Of a DNA stretch of 36,696 nt, positions 8,150-19,626 are shown piece after piece (within the stretch, counting starts at the first letter, position 1; the number at the start of each line of letters is the position of its first letter). The position numbers and the translations under genes are program-made. The DNA lies in the NCBI GenBank assembly GCA_943330855.2, contig CALQJI020000051.1:1-36696 (forward strand), in the 5' to 3' direction. Under the pieces are notes generated by a model. It ran no database searches and was not told the origin of the DNA. It worked only from the letters and a program-made list of their open reading frames with translations. The DNA is from Klebsiella pneumoniae (GTDB lineage Bacteria; Verrucomicrobiota; Verrucomicrobiia; Limisphaerales; SXTU01).

Positions 8150-9439
8150 ATGCGTTCCGTCCTCGTATTGGGTTTGTCGCTCGCCCTCACCGGGGCGCTG
8201 CTGGTGATGAACTTCGTGCTGTTCCGGGCGCACGTCGGCGAGGCGCCTGCCGCGCTGGACCGCAGCGCCATCGTTACGACCCAGCGCGTCCTCCGAGTCC
8301 CCGCTCCTGCCCCACCAGTAGTGCCGACCGCCAGCGTGCCCACCTTCCACTGGAGCGCGTTGGAATCGCCGGACTACGTGGTGTATACGGCGAAACTTCG
8401 CACCATCGGCTGCCCGGAACGCACGTTGCGCGACATCCTGTTGCCGGACATCGAGAAGCTCTACGACGCACGCGAGGCGGGGCTGGCGGCGGACCCCGAG
8501 GACACGTTCTGGGAGACGGCGGACGCGAGCGAGGCCCGGCAGCGGCAGCGCACCGCGAAGCTGCGTGCACTCGAACTCGAGAAGCGCGCGCTCATCCAAC
8601 AGTTGCTGGGCGCGGAGCTGAGTTTTAAGGCGTTGAAGGAATTGCGCTGGGATGGCGACGCCTCGGACTCCTATGAACTTATCTTGGGCTTTACCGACAC
8701 CGCGAAGACCGACCAGCTCCTCATGGTCTTCCAGCTCCGCAACGCGGACGCAGAGGCGCACCTCGCCGTCACCGAAGGCATCTTGCTCGACGAGGACATC
8801 ACGCAGCTCCACGCCTTGCGCGACCGCCTCGAGAACGACTTAGCGCGTTTGCTGGCACCGCACGAGATGGAGGAACTCCGCCTGCGCGTCGTGGTGCTGG
8901 AGGGGCAGAATCATCTCAGCCGCCGCAGTGGCGTGAACGTCTCGGGTGCCGAGCTGCGTGAAATCGCCCGGCTCCGCGCCGACACGCGCGATGTGTTTGC
9001 CAAGATGATGAACATCGACGATGAGCTTTACTCCGAGGAACTGCGCGCGAAGGGCGACGCGGCGTTCCAGGAATTGCTCCGTCGCTACGTTGGCCCAGAG
9101 CGGTTCGCCGACGTCGAGCGGGGGAAGGACGGTTTGTTCCGCGAACTGTTCCGGAGCACGGAGGAGCTCGGCGTCGCCAAGGCCGCGCTGGTGCAAGCCT
9201 ACGAAGCACGCCGCGCCGCCGAATCGCAGTCGCAGCAAATCCGCGCGGACCAGAAGCTCTCCGCTGAGGAGCGACTGCTGCTGCTCGCGGCGCTCCGTGC
9301 GCAGACGACGCAGGCGCTTGCTCGCAGCCTCGGGCCGGTGGGGTTCGGCGCTTACTTGAAGGTGCATGGACAGCAGCTCACCAACTCGCTCTCGATGCCG
9401 CCGGGCAGGGCCGCAGCCGGAACCACCATCGTCCGATGA
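8150..9439 (+). CDS. Membrane-anchored protein of unknown function, paralog 1
   Basis: 429 aa. An N-terminal hydrophobic helix (residues about 4-26) acts as signal anchor, and a Pro/Val-rich linker follows to about residue 64. The shared motif begins FHWSALESPDY at 66-76 and continues IGCPERTLRDIL at 86-97. The remaining ~330 residues are Glu/Arg/Ala-rich helices likely to form coiled coil (for example residues 115-150 and 330-400). It overlaps the next gene by four bases (ATGA), and that gene has the same motif and architecture, so the two are a tandem duplicate expressed together. The F-W-x-x-I/L-E-S…IGCP-x-x-T-x-R-D-I pattern is one I associate with uncharacterised Verrucomicrobial proteins. 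No function is proposed. Confidence 0.82.
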   Translation: MRSVLVLGLSLALTGALLVMNFVLFRAHVGEAPAALDRSAIVTTQRVLRVPAPAPPVVPTASVPTFHWSALESPDYVVYTAKLRTIGCPERTLRDILLPDIEKLYDAREAGLAADPEDTFWETADASEARQRQRTAKLRALELEKRALIQQLLGAELSFKALKELRWDGDASDSYELILGFTDTAKTDQLLMVFQLRNADAEAHLAVTEGILLDEDITQLHALRDRLENDLARLLAPHEMEELRLRVVVLEGQNHLSRRSGVNVSGAELREIARLRADTRDVFAKMMNIDDELYSEELRAKGDAAFQELLRRYVGPERFADVERGKDGLFRELFRSTEELGVAKAALVQAYEARRAAESQSQQIRADQKLSAEERLLLLAALRAQTTQALARSLGPVGFGAYLKVHGQQLTNSLSMPPGRAAAGTTIVR

Positions 9440-10689
9440 ACCTGCGCCGCTACATCCTCGGCACCATGACCGCGAACCTCGCGCTGGTCGGCGCGTTGCT
9501 GTGGCAGGCGGCCCGCCCTGCCGCGCCCGCGCCCGCGTCACGCAGCCAGCCGACCGTGATGGCGCACGTCAGCACCGAGGTTGTGAGCGAGCCAGCCGCG
9601 AGACCAGCAGAGGTGAAGCTTCCCAGCAGCCCACCGTTCCACTGGAGCCAGATCGAATCCACGAACTACTTCGTTTGCCTGACCAACCTGCTCGCCATCG
9701 GTTGTCCGAAGGAGACCGTGCGCGACATTCTGCAGGCGCGCGTCGCCGACGAGTTCCGCGCGCGGCTGCGCGAGCTGACGCGCCCGGCGCAAGTGCGCTT
9801 CTGGGACAGGATCGCGGAAGGCGAGAAGCTCACGGATCTGTTTGATGACCCGCCGCTGAAGAAGGCGATGGACGAGCTGAATAAGGAAGGAGAACGCATC
9901 CAAGCCGAGCTGCAAGCGGTGCTGGGCAAGGAAACCAAGACGGACAAGCCGGGCCGCAACCCGCAAGTCGGCCATCTGCCGGAAGAGAAGCAGGCAGCCC
10001 TCACTGAGTTGGACAGCCGACACACGAAGGAGCGCGAGGCTTTGAAACAACCGGAGAACAACGCTCTGCCCGCTGACCGTGCGGCGCGGGAAAAGGAAGT
10101 GCGTGCGCGCCACGCGGCCGAGCGCCGAGCGCTCTTCACGGACGCCGAGTGGGCCGAGGCCGAGCTGCGCGGAAGCCCGCAGGCACAGCGCGTGCGCGCG
10201 TTGCAAGGCTTCACTGGCACGGCGGAGGAACTGCGCTCGTTCACCCAGGCAGTGCGCGAGTTCGAGACGACTCACCCAGTCCCCAATCCGCGCGATCCGA
10301 AGTTGATCGACCTCGATGCTGAGTATCAGGCGAAGCAGCTTGCGCACGAAACACAGCGCAAGGCGTTCCTCACATCGCGGCTGGGCGCTGCGGGCTTCGC
10401 CGCGTTCGAGCGCGGCAGCGACCCGCGTTTCCACACGCTGCTGAAACTCGCACGCCGGCTCGATCTCCCTCCGGCCACCGCCGTGCAATGGCTTGAAATC
10501 CAAAACGCCGCACAAGCGCAAGTCCGCCAGACTCGCCAGCTCGCGTCCCTGTCCGAGGACGCTCGCGCGCTCGCGCGGCTCGCGCTGCGGGCCGAGACCG
10601 AGCGCACCTTGCGCAGCGCCGTGGGCCCGCGTGGTTGGAGCGCCTATCAGCGTTACGCCGGGGACTGGTTGAAGCAGGTGATCGAGTGA
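9436..10689 (+). CDS. Membrane-anchored protein of unknown function, paralog 2
   Basis: 417 aa, coupled by a 4-nt overlap to paralog 1. It has the same plan: hydrophobic N-terminal helix (about 5-25), Pro/Ala-rich linker, motif FHWSQIESTNY at 68-78 and IGCPKETVRDIL at 88-99, then a long charged helical body. The middle (about 150-230) is rich in Lys, Glu and Arg (HTKEREALKQPENN, REKEVRARHAAERRALF) and is probably coiled coil. Both paralogs end with a region containing LGAAGFAAFERGSD/GPRGWSAYQRYAG-like segments, matching GPVGFGAYLKVHG in paralog 1. It probably faces the periplasm. Function unknown. Confidence 0.82.
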   Translation: MNLRRYILGTMTANLALVGALLWQAARPAAPAPASRSQPTVMAHVSTEVVSEPAARPAEVKLPSSPPFHWSQIESTNYFVCLTNLLAIGCPKETVRDILQARVADEFRARLRELTRPAQVRFWDRIAEGEKLTDLFDDPPLKKAMDELNKEGERIQAELQAVLGKETKTDKPGRNPQVGHLPEEKQAALTELDSRHTKEREALKQPENNALPADRAAREKEVRARHAAERRALFTDAEWAEAELRGSPQAQRVRALQGFTGTAEELRSFTQAVREFETTHPVPNPRDPKLIDLDAEYQAKQLAHETQRKAFLTSRLGAAGFAAFERGSDPRFHTLLKLARRLDLPPATAVQWLEIQNAAQAQVRQTRQLASLSEDARALARLALRAETERTLRSAVGPRGWSAYQRYAGDWLKQVIE

Positions 10690-10814
10690 GGTCGGGCAGG
10701 GTGCATCTGAGTTTCTAGCAGGGCCAATAGGATGGTGAATTCGTTGCTCACAAGACGCCGGGCGCGGTTTTTCCGGTTGCACATTCACGGTGGCTCACAC
10801 GAAATCTCCGCCAC

Positions 10815-11219
10815 ATGAGCGAACTCAAATTCTCCGTCGAGCACATCGGCGTGCCCGCCCGCGACACCGTCGCCCTCAAGGATTGGTATGTGCGCGTGCT
10901 GGGCGCGAAGCTGCGTTTCGACAATGGCCAGAGACCCCCGGCCTTCTTCGTTGAACTCGGCGGCGGGCTGATGATTGAGATTTACGGCGCGACCGGCTCG
11001 GTGGCCGACACCGCGAACAACGGGGTTGCGGGCTGGCGGCACCTGGCCTTGCGCGTGGACTCCATCGAGGGGGCGCAGGCGGAACTCGCGCAGCGCGGCG
11101 TGGTGTTCAGCGGGCAGCCCAAGCCGGCGGGCGGCGGCGGGCGCGTGTTATTCTTCGCGGACGCAGAGGGCAATTTGCTCCACCTCGTCGAGCGGCCGAA
11201 GGACTCGGTTTTTCATTGA
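10815..11219 (+). CDS. VOC (glyoxalase/bleomycin-resistance/dioxygenase fold) protein
   Basis: 134-aa single-domain protein with two beta-alpha-beta-beta-beta modules. The first starts VEHIGVPARDTVALKDWYVRVLGAKL, with His10 a candidate metal ligand. The second contains WRHLALRVDSIEGAQAELAQRGVVF, with a second His, and ends with FFADAEGNLLHLVER, where Glu near the C-terminus is the usual last ligand. The arrangement suggests a metal-dependent VOC enzyme or binding protein in the cytoplasm. The substrate is not predictable. An HAD phosphatase follows 69 nt downstream on the same strand. Confidence 0.9.
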   Translation: MSELKFSVEHIGVPARDTVALKDWYVRVLGAKLRFDNGQRPPAFFVELGGGLMIEIYGATGSVADTANNGVAGWRHLALRVDSIEGAQAELAQRGVVFSGQPKPAGGGGRVLFFADAEGNLLHLVERPKDSVFH

Positions 11220-11288
11220 GCACGGAGCCGTATCACTACCCCCACACTGGCTCCGCGTCCTCCCCCCAATCCGCCAGCCCCCCTGCCT

Positions 11289-11924
11289 ATGTTTTCCGCA
11301 GTCATCTTCGACATGGATGGCGTCATCGTGGACAGCGAGCCACGCCACGAGCGCGCCTTCCTGGACGTGTTCGAGCTGATGGGCTACGGGGAGACGCACG
11401 GCGTCCACTTCGAGCACTTCATCGGCCGGTCCGACCGCGCGGTGTGGCTGGACTTCATCGCCCGACACCAGCCGAAGCAGTCACTCGATGAACTCACCGC
11501 TTGGAAGCAGGGCCACGTCATCGAAATCCTCCGCCGCGAGCAGCCCATCTTCGAGGGTCTGCCCGAACTCGTCGCCCGCCTCGCGGCGCGCCACCGGCTG
11601 GCGGTTGCGTCTGGTTCCGTGCATCCGGTGATTAGTGAAGTGCTGGCGATGAAGTCACTGCAGCAGTTCTTCCCCGTCGTCGTCAGCGTGCAAGACGTGG
11701 CACACGGAAAGCCCGCGCCCGACATCTTCCTGCGGGCGGCGGAGCTGCTGGGAGTGGAGCCGGCGACGTGTTGTGTGATCGAAGATTCCGCCGCCGGAGT
11801 CACCGCCGCGCGGGCTGCGGGCATGACGGCGATTGCCATCACGAACACGCTGTCAGCGGATAAACTCGCACACGCACACCATGTCGTGCGGACCTACGGA
11901 GAGATCGAGCGATTGCTCGCGTAG
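11289..11924 (+). CDS. HAD-superfamily phosphatase (beta-phosphoglucomutase/phosphatase-like)
   Basis: 211-aa cytoplasmic hydrolase. Motif I DMDGVIVDSEP is at residues 8-18 (Asp8 nucleophile, Asp10 acid/base); a helical cap covers about 18-90; motif II is Ser in AVASGS near 102-107; motif III Lys is in HGKPAPDIF near 139-147; motif IV is EDSAAGV near 165-171. All catalytic residues are present. The DxDGxxxDSE signature with an alpha-helical cap groups it with sugar-phosphate phosphatases and beta-phosphoglucomutase. The specific substrate is inferred only at class level. It is convergent with the next gene, with 20 nt between stops. Confidence 0.93.
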   Translation: MFSAVIFDMDGVIVDSEPRHERAFLDVFELMGYGETHGVHFEHFIGRSDRAVWLDFIARHQPKQSLDELTAWKQGHVIEILRREQPIFEGLPELVARLAARHRLAVASGSVHPVISEVLAMKSLQQFFPVVVSVQDVAHGKPAPDIFLRAAELLGVEPATCCVIEDSAAGVTAARAAGMTAIAITNTLSADKLAHAHHVVRTYGEIERLLA

Positions 11925-11944
11925 CGGGGCGACCCGGCTCCCGA

Positions 11945-12373
11945 TCACACATCAATCACCGGCCCGCCGCCATTGGTGCCGGAGGGTTTCGTGCCTGGAG
12001 GCGAGCGCCGCACCCGCGCCTTGCTATCGCCCGATCCGGTCATGGTGTTGAGCACGAGCGAGACCAGCCCAATGACCAGCGCACCCCAGAACGCGGGCCA
12101 GAAGCCATCCACGTCGAAGCCTTTCACCAGCCAGCCGACGAGGTAGAGCAGCCCCGCGTTGATGACGAGCACGAAGAAGCCCAACGAGAGGACCACCAGC
12201 GGCAACGTAAGAAGAAACAGCAACGGGCGCAGGAACGTCATCAAGATACCAAAGAGCAGCGACGCGACGAGCAGGCTCCCAACCGTGACGTAGTGGATGC
12301 CGGAGACGAGGTGGGTGGCCACGAGGACCGCGAGCGTGTTGATGGCCCATCGCTGGAGGAATAGGACCGCCAC
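11945..12373 (-). CDS. Four-TM membrane protein of the PF04020 'phage holin 4' family
   Basis: About 142 aa from a GTG start at 12373, which sits 7 nt downstream of GGAG. Four hydrophobic helices follow (INTLAVLVATHLVSGI, LLVASLLFGILMTFL, LFLLTLPLVVLSLGFFVLVINAGLLYLVGWLV, FWPAFWGALVIGLVSLVLNTM), then a short polar Arg/Gly tail. Despite the family name, members are ordinary chromosomal membrane proteins and nothing phage-like is nearby. The open frame extends to 12583, but that part (RCGPECRAPGQCANAPHW…) reads through a palindromic repeat and looks non-coding. Confidence 0.85.
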   Translation of the reverse strand: MAVLFLQRWAINTLAVLVATHLVSGIHYVTVGSLLVASLLFGILMTFLRPLLFLLTLPLVVLSLGFFVLVINAGLLYLVGWLVKGFDVDGFWPAFWGALVIGLVSLVLNTMTGSGDSKARVRRSPPGTKPSGTNGGGPVIDV

Positions 12374-12498
12374 GGGCCGGCTCCGGCCCTCGCGCTCGCC
12401 CTGCAGGTCTGACCGTGAGCCGATTTTCACGCGCGGACCTTGCTGGGCGGGCCTGGGATGCGCAAGGACTGCTTGGCTCCGGAGCGTCTCGCGCCAAT

Positions 12499-12563
12499 GG
12501 GGCGCATTCGCGCACTGCCCCGGAGCGCGGCACTCCGGGCCGCAGCGGGTGATTCGCACAAGG
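12499..12563 (+). repeat. GGAGCGC-head hairpin repeat, family D copy 2
   Basis: GGGGCGCATTCGCGCAC followed by the half-site at 12522-12545 (GGAGCGC head, GG…CC inner stem, GCAG tail) and GGGTGATTC. About 87% identical by eye to the reverse complement of 8010-8075. It lies in the 348-nt divergent gap between the PF04020 gene and nfeD. Confidence 0.75.
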
Positions 12564-12597
12564 ATGTGAAGCTCATAGCTCACGGACGTCGCGCGCG

Positions 12598-12660
12598 CTG
12601 CGGGCGGGACGACCGCGCTCCAGCCTGTGGGGTATCGGGGGCAGTGCGCGGATGCGTCCG
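12598..12660 (-). repeat. GGAGCGC-head hairpin repeat, family D copy 3 (inverted partner)
   Basis: Reverse-oriented partner of the copy at 12499: half-site at 12598-12621 and the outer GCAGTGCGCGGATGCGTCC at 12641-12659 complementary to GCGCATTCGCGCACTGC at 12501-12517. With copy 2 it makes a ~160-nt inverted-repeat structure that occupies most of this intergenic gap; no promoter could be picked out. Confidence 0.7.
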
Positions 12661-12721
12661 CTACAATGCCGTCACAGGAATTCCCCTTGGCCGTCTGCGT
12701 CTCGGCCTCTATTATCCGCTA

Positions 12722-13177
12722 ATGGTTCTCGTCGTCACACTCCTACTCGCGGGCGCGATTTTGCTGCTCGCGGAGACGGTGCTGCCGGGAATGATCGCGG
12801 GGATTTTCGGGATGTTGTGCCTGCTCGCCGGGGTCACGATGGGGTATCAGGAGTTTGGCGCGACGGTGGGCAACTGGATTCTGCTGGGCACCCTCGTCGG
12901 GTTGCTCATCGGCTTTGTGCTCTGGGTGAAGTATTTTCCCAGCAGCCGTTTTGGCCGGCGTTACGCGTCCGACGGCGTGGTTGGCGACATCGGCACGGAG
13001 CGGCCGGAACTGGTCGGGCAAACCGGCGTGGCGCACACCGCGTTACGCCCGGCGGGCGTGGCGAACATCAGCGGCCAGCGCGTGGACGTGGTCACGGAAG
13101 GCGCGATGATTGAGCGCGGTGCGCCCGTGCAAGTGGTCGCGGTCGAAGGGCTGCGTGTGGTGGTCCGGCAGACTTGA
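12722..13177 (+). CDS. NfeD-like membrane protein with C-terminal OB-fold domain
   Basis: 151 aa from the ATG at 12722. The frame is open from 12440, but the upstream part translates repeat DNA (MLGGPGMRKDCL…) and is unlikely to be coding. The N-terminal half has two or three hydrophobic helices (VLVVTLLLAGAILLLAETVLPGMIAGIFGMLCLLAGV and WILLGTLVGLLIGFVLWVKYF). The C-terminal half (about 95-151: LVGQTGVAHTALRPAGVANISGQRVDVVTEGAMIERGAPVQVVAVEGLRVVVR) is the NfeD OB-fold beta barrel. It is a short NfeD without the serine-protease domain. The floA gene starts 36 nt downstream, the standard pairing in which NfeD partners the flotillin-like scaffold in membrane microdomains. Confidence 0.92.
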   Translation: MVLVVTLLLAGAILLLAETVLPGMIAGIFGMLCLLAGVTMGYQEFGATVGNWILLGTLVGLLIGFVLWVKYFPSSRFGRRYASDGVVGDIGTERPELVGQTGVAHTALRPAGVANISGQRVDVVTEGAMIERGAPVQVVAVEGLRVVVRQT

Positions 13178-13213
13178 ATTTCTCCTCGGTAACAAATCAG
13201 AACCAAACGAACT

Positions 13214-14260
13214 ATGGAACTCACCCCGCTACTCGCCGAAATCGATCCCAAAATCATGGTCGTGCTCTACGGCGCGATGGGCATCGCCGCCTTCGTCTTC
13301 GCCATTCTCGTGCTGAACTTCGGCATGATCTGGGTCCGCGCCTGGACCTCCGGCGCGCGCGTGACGTTCACTGAACTCATCGCGCTGAAACTCCGCAGCG
13401 TGCCCGTGGGCATGGTCGTGGACGCGCGCATCACGGCGGTGAAGTCCGGCATCCCGCTCACCATTGACGACCTCTCGAACTACTACCTCGCCGGCGGTGA
13501 CGTCGTGGCCGTCGTGCAGGCGCTCATCGCCGCACGCAAGGCCGGCATCCACCTAGACTTCGACCGCGCGTGCGCCATCGACCTCGCGACGAAGGGCACG
13601 GGCAAGACCGTCCTCGAAGCCGTGCGGACCTCGGTGAACCCCAAGGTCATTGACTGCCCCGCCGCTTCGTCCGGCAAGGTGACGATTGACGCCGTGGCCA
13701 AGGACGGCATCGCGGTGAAGGTGAAGGCCCGCGTGACCGTGCGCACAAACCTCGACCGCTTCGTCGGCGGCGCGACCGAGGAGACCATCATCGCGCGTGT
13801 GGGCGAGGGCATCGTCACCACCATCGGTTCCTCCATTAGTTACAAGGCCGTGCTGGAAAACCCCGACCGCATTTCCAAGACCGTGCTGGAGAAGGGCCTG
13901 GATTCCGGCACCGCGTTTGAAATCCTCTCGATTGACATTGCGGACGTGGACGTGGGCGAGAACGTGGGCGCGAAGTTGCAGGCCGAGCAGGCCGAGGCGA
14001 ACAAGCTCATCGCGCAGGCGCAGGCCGAAGTTCGCCGCGCCGCCGCCGTGGCCACCGAGCAGGAGATGGTCGCCCGCGTGTCCGAGATGCGCGCGCGCGT
14101 CGTCGAGGCTGAGGCGCTCATCCCGATGGCAATGGCCGAAGCCTTCCGCAACGGCAACCTCGGCATCATGGACTATTACAAGATGAAGAACGTGCAGGCC
14201 GACACCGGCATGCGCGAGAGCATCGCCACGGCGGGCGCCACGCCGCAGGTGAAGAGCTGA
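13214..14260 (+). CDS. floA: Flotillin-like protein FloA (SPFH family)
   Basis: 348-aa membrane scaffold protein. An N-terminal hydrophobic segment (about residues 14-38) inserts in the membrane. The SPFH core follows ([31 protein letters not shown]… [25 protein letters not shown]), then an Ala/Glu-rich coiled-coil region ([57 protein letters not shown], about 255-315), and the C-terminal [21 protein letters not shown] typical of FloA. Length and motifs match the family fully. By homology it organises functional membrane microdomains. It is in an operon with NfeD upstream and a proline-rich protein 12-18 nt downstream. Confidence 0.96.
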   Translation: MELTPLLAEIDPKIMVVLYGAMGIAAFVFAILVLNFGMIWVRAWTSGARVTFTELIALKLRSVPVGMVVDARITAVKSGIPLTIDDLSNYYLAGGDVVAVVQALIAARKAGIHLDFDRACAIDLATKGTGKTVLEAVRTSVNPKVIDCPAASSGKVTIDAVAKDGIAVKVKARVTVRTNLDRFVGGATEETIIARVGEGIVTTIGSSISYKAVLENPDRISKTVLEKGLDSGTAFEILSIDIADVDVGENVGAKLQAEQAEANKLIAQAQAEVRRAAAVATEQEMVARVSEMRARVVEAEALIPMAMAEAFRNGNLGIMDYYKMKNVQADTGMRESIATAGATPQVKS

Positions 14261-14272
14261 TTTAACTGCACG

Positions 14273-15013
14273 TTGCGCGTGAGCGAACTCGCTTCCATCA
14301 CAGACGGGCTTGTTCCCGGTGGCTTCCTCGCCATCACGGACAACCCGTATGTGGTGCTCGCCATCGTCATCATCTCGGCGCTGACGAGCTGGTATCAGAG
14401 TCGCAACAAGAAGGAGGGCCAGGTCGAACCGTGGGGCGGCGAGGACGATGAGGCTTACCGGAAGCAACAGCCCGGTGGCCGCAGCCCGTCCGCGCCGAAC
14501 CCGAACCAGCCATTGAACTGGGAGGAGGAGCTCAAGCGCCTGATGGAAGGCAAACCGCCGCTCGACGGCACGGTGAGCGCGCCCCCGCCGTTGCCTCCTC
14601 CGCCTGTCCACCGCCGCGTGCCGCCCCCGCCGCCGGTGCCCACGCGCGTCTCGCGCGAGTCGTTGCCGACGGGGGACGAGCATCTGCCCTCGCGCGAAAG
14701 CGCAGCCACACCGTGGCAGGATGTTTCGCTCGACAGCCTGCCCGAGCCGACCAAGCCACTCGCGAACCTCGAACCTTCTACGCAGGCCTATCAACGCGCC
14801 ACGCATCTTCACGAGGCCGTCGCCGCCCGGATGCAGCGCGTGAACGAGCTGACCGAGAAACACGGCAAGGCGCTCCACGCCCCCGTCACCGTTCACCGCG
14901 CCACGAACCCCGATGCCCGCGCGGTAGTGAACCTCCTCCGTCGCCCGGCGAGTGCCCGTCAAGCCCTGCTCGCCTCCTTCGTGCTCGCCCCGCCGAAGGC
15001 CTTGGAAAACTAG
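14273..15013 (+). CDS. Proline-rich, membrane-anchored hypothetical protein linked to floA
   Basis: 246 aa from TTG 14273, or 244 aa from GTG 14279; neither has a clear Shine-Dalgarno and GTG is perhaps likelier. One hydrophobic helix (about residues 18-42: FLAITDNPYVVLAIVIISALTSWY) is followed by a basic SRNKK stop-transfer, placing the rest in the cytoplasm. Residues about 65-130 are low complexity with runs of Pro (PPPLPPPPVHRRVPPPPPVP), and the C-terminal ~70 residues form a predicted helical domain with a repeated RR-A-ARQALLASFVL end segment. It closes the NfeD-FloA operon, so a role at FloA microdomains is plausible but only inferred. No known family. Confidence 0.8.
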   Translation: MRVSELASITDGLVPGGFLAITDNPYVVLAIVIISALTSWYQSRNKKEGQVEPWGGEDDEAYRKQQPGGRSPSAPNPNQPLNWEEELKRLMEGKPPLDGTVSAPPPLPPPPVHRRVPPPPPVPTRVSRESLPTGDEHLPSRESAATPWQDVSLDSLPEPTKPLANLEPSTQAYQRATHLHEAVAARMQRVNELTEKHGKALHAPVTVHRATNPDARAVVNLLRRPASARQALLASFVLAPPKALEN

Positions 15014-15114
15014 CCGTGCCGACGAGGTAGATCGGATGCCGCGGGTTCAGTGACTCATCCCCATTGGTTTGTCCCAACTCCCGGCAAGCGCGGTGCAGCA
15101 GCCTTTAGCCCTAA

Positions 15115-15255
15115 CTCCGAAATGGAAAGGGCGCAAAGAGCGCAAAGCCAAGTTTCTGACAAGAAACCGGACCGGGTTGAAATTTTCCCGCTTCCATCCA
15201 TTCCCAGCTCGGCTCCTTTGTGTTCTTTGCGCCCTTTCGTGGCTCAATTTCGGAG
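15115..15255. repeat. Palindromic element family A, copy 2
   Basis: Arms 15115-15147 and 15216-15255 pair over CTCCGAAAT…GGGCGCAAAGA…CAAAG, with a 6-nt bulge on the right side. The loop section TTTTCCCGCTTCCATCCATT and the following CTCGGCTCCTTTGTGTTC are nearly identical to copy 3 at 28030. It lies between convergent genes (stops at 15013 and 15263) and accounts for more than half of the 249-nt gap. TTTAGCC occurs just outside both ends (15104-15110 and 15262-15268), a possible but imperfectly placed direct repeat. Confidence 0.88.
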
Positions 15256-15262
15256 TTCGGGT

Positions 15263-15589
15263 TTAGCCGCACCCCGAGCCGGAGTCCGAACTCGACGAGG
15301 AACTCCCACTGTCGCCGGAACTGCTCGGCACACTGTCCGAAACGGAGGGCGCAGACGGGGAAGAGTCCATCATCGTCTGACTCATCAGGTGTTGGCGGTG
15401 GATGGAATCGTCTGCCGGCAAGATGGGCGGTGCAGGGAAGTGCCCATCATCGGTGCGACGTGTGCCGTCTGGCACACCACCCGATTGCCGTGTCGCCGCG
15501 CGGAACAGCATGACCAACACGACGATGACAATGGCAAACCCACACAGCGCGGCGAAGACTACGAGGAGGAACATCCACGACATTGTCAT
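15263..15589 (-). CDS. Small Ser-rich single-TM hypothetical protein
   Basis: 108 aa. The N-terminus MTMSWMFLLVVFAALCGFAIVIVVLVMLFRAATR is one long hydrophobic helix. The middle is polar, and the last ~30 residues are almost entirely Ser, Gly, Asp and Pro (SPSAPSVSDS, SSSGDSGSSSSSSDSGSGCG). It lies 12 nt downstream of ruvC on the same strand and would be cotranscribed. The coding case rests on the helix, the sensible start and the operon spacing. The Ser/Gly tail ending in GCG could be a flexible linker or degraded tail. No family recognised. Confidence 0.6.
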   Translation of the reverse strand: MTMSWMFLLVVFAALCGFAIVIVVLVMLFRAATRQSGGVPDGTRRTDDGHFPAPPILPADDSIHRQHLMSQTMMDSSPSAPSVSDSVPSSSGDSGSSSSSSDSGSGCG

Positions 15590-15601
15590 GGTCGCACCGT
15601 G

Positions 15602-16204
15602 TCAGACGCGTTTGGGCGCGGCCAGTGAAAATCGGCCCGCGCTCTGCACATGGGTGAGCGCCAGCGCCAGCGCGTCGGCAGCGTCGGGGTCAGGCAGTTC
15701 GGCGAGCTGCAACATCCGCTGCACCATCTTCGCCACCGCAATTTTTTGCGCGGCTCCATAGCCGACGATGGCCTGCTTCACCTTGCGCGGCGCGACCTCG
15801 TAAATCTCCAGCCCCGCCTCCGCCATCGCCACGAGCGCCGCCCCGCGCGCCTCGCCCATAATGAGCGCGGTCTGCAAGTTCTGCGCGAAGAAAAGCCCCT
15901 CCACGATGCACACCGTCGGCTGATGCTCGCGAATCACGTCGCGCAAGGCCGCGTAAATCTTCGCGAGGCAACGCGAGCGTTCCCAGCCCGCCGGACAGTG
16001 AATCGTCCCCTGCGTCAACGTGATCGGCTGCGGCTTCGCGATTCGGATCACCCCAAAGCCCGTGCCGCGCAGCGAAGGGTCCACGCCCAGGATGACTTCG
16101 TGCACGCGGGCGGAGGCCGGGGCCGTCAGCGCGGGAGCCGGGCCACGTTTGGCTTTGCTCACGCGGCTCTGCAACTGCTCAAATTCTTTCGGCGAAATGC
16201 CCAC
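15602..16204 (-). CDS. ruvC: Holliday junction resolvase RuvC
   Basis: Crossover junction endonuclease that cuts four-way DNA junctions with RuvAB in the cytoplasm. The RNase H-like core starts EVILGVDPSLRGTGFGVI. The acidic catalytic residues are visible as Asp in GVDPS, Glu in IVEGLFFAQN, and the two Asp of DAADALALALTH. The core ends soon after, as in normal RuvC. The open frame runs to 16264, but its first 20 residues are Arg-rich and unconvincing. The GTG at 16204 gives MGISPKEFEQLQSRVSKAK before the core; GTG 16162 is another option. Even so, 35 or so residues precede the usual N-terminus. ruvA and ruvB are not in the window. Confidence 0.93.
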   Translation of the reverse strand: MGISPKEFEQLQSRVSKAKRGPAPALTAPASARVHEVILGVDPSLRGTGFGVIRIAKPQPITLTQGTIHCPAGWERSRCLAKIYAALRDVIREHQPTVCIVEGLFFAQNLQTALIMGEARGAALVAMAEAGLEIYEVAPRKVKQAIVGYGAAQKIAVAKMVQRMLQLAELPDPDAADALALALTHVQSAGRFSLAAPKRV

Positions 16205-16323
16205 GCGCGCACCGTGGCAGACGCGCAGCCGGGAGCGAAGCGCGAAGTGGCGCAGGCGCAGCACGAAAGTCCTTCTGACTCCTGGCGAATCCCGTGCATA
16301 GTCGCCGTCGTCAATTTAACGCG

Positions 16324-19623
<3,300 letters not shown>

Positions 19624-19626
19624 CCT

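Noticed and set aside
7951..8628. 225-aa plus-strand open frame overlapping the start of paralog 1
   Set aside because: Out of frame with the better-supported gene and reads through palindromic repeat DNA; no coding signature.
11945..12373. Prophage suggested by the 'phage holin' family name
   Set aside because: PF04020 proteins are common chromosomal membrane proteins; no lysin, capsid, terminase or integrase is nearby.
13553..14962. 469-aa minus-strand open frame opposite floA
   Set aside because: Shadow of FloA and the proline-rich gene; no domain and biased composition.
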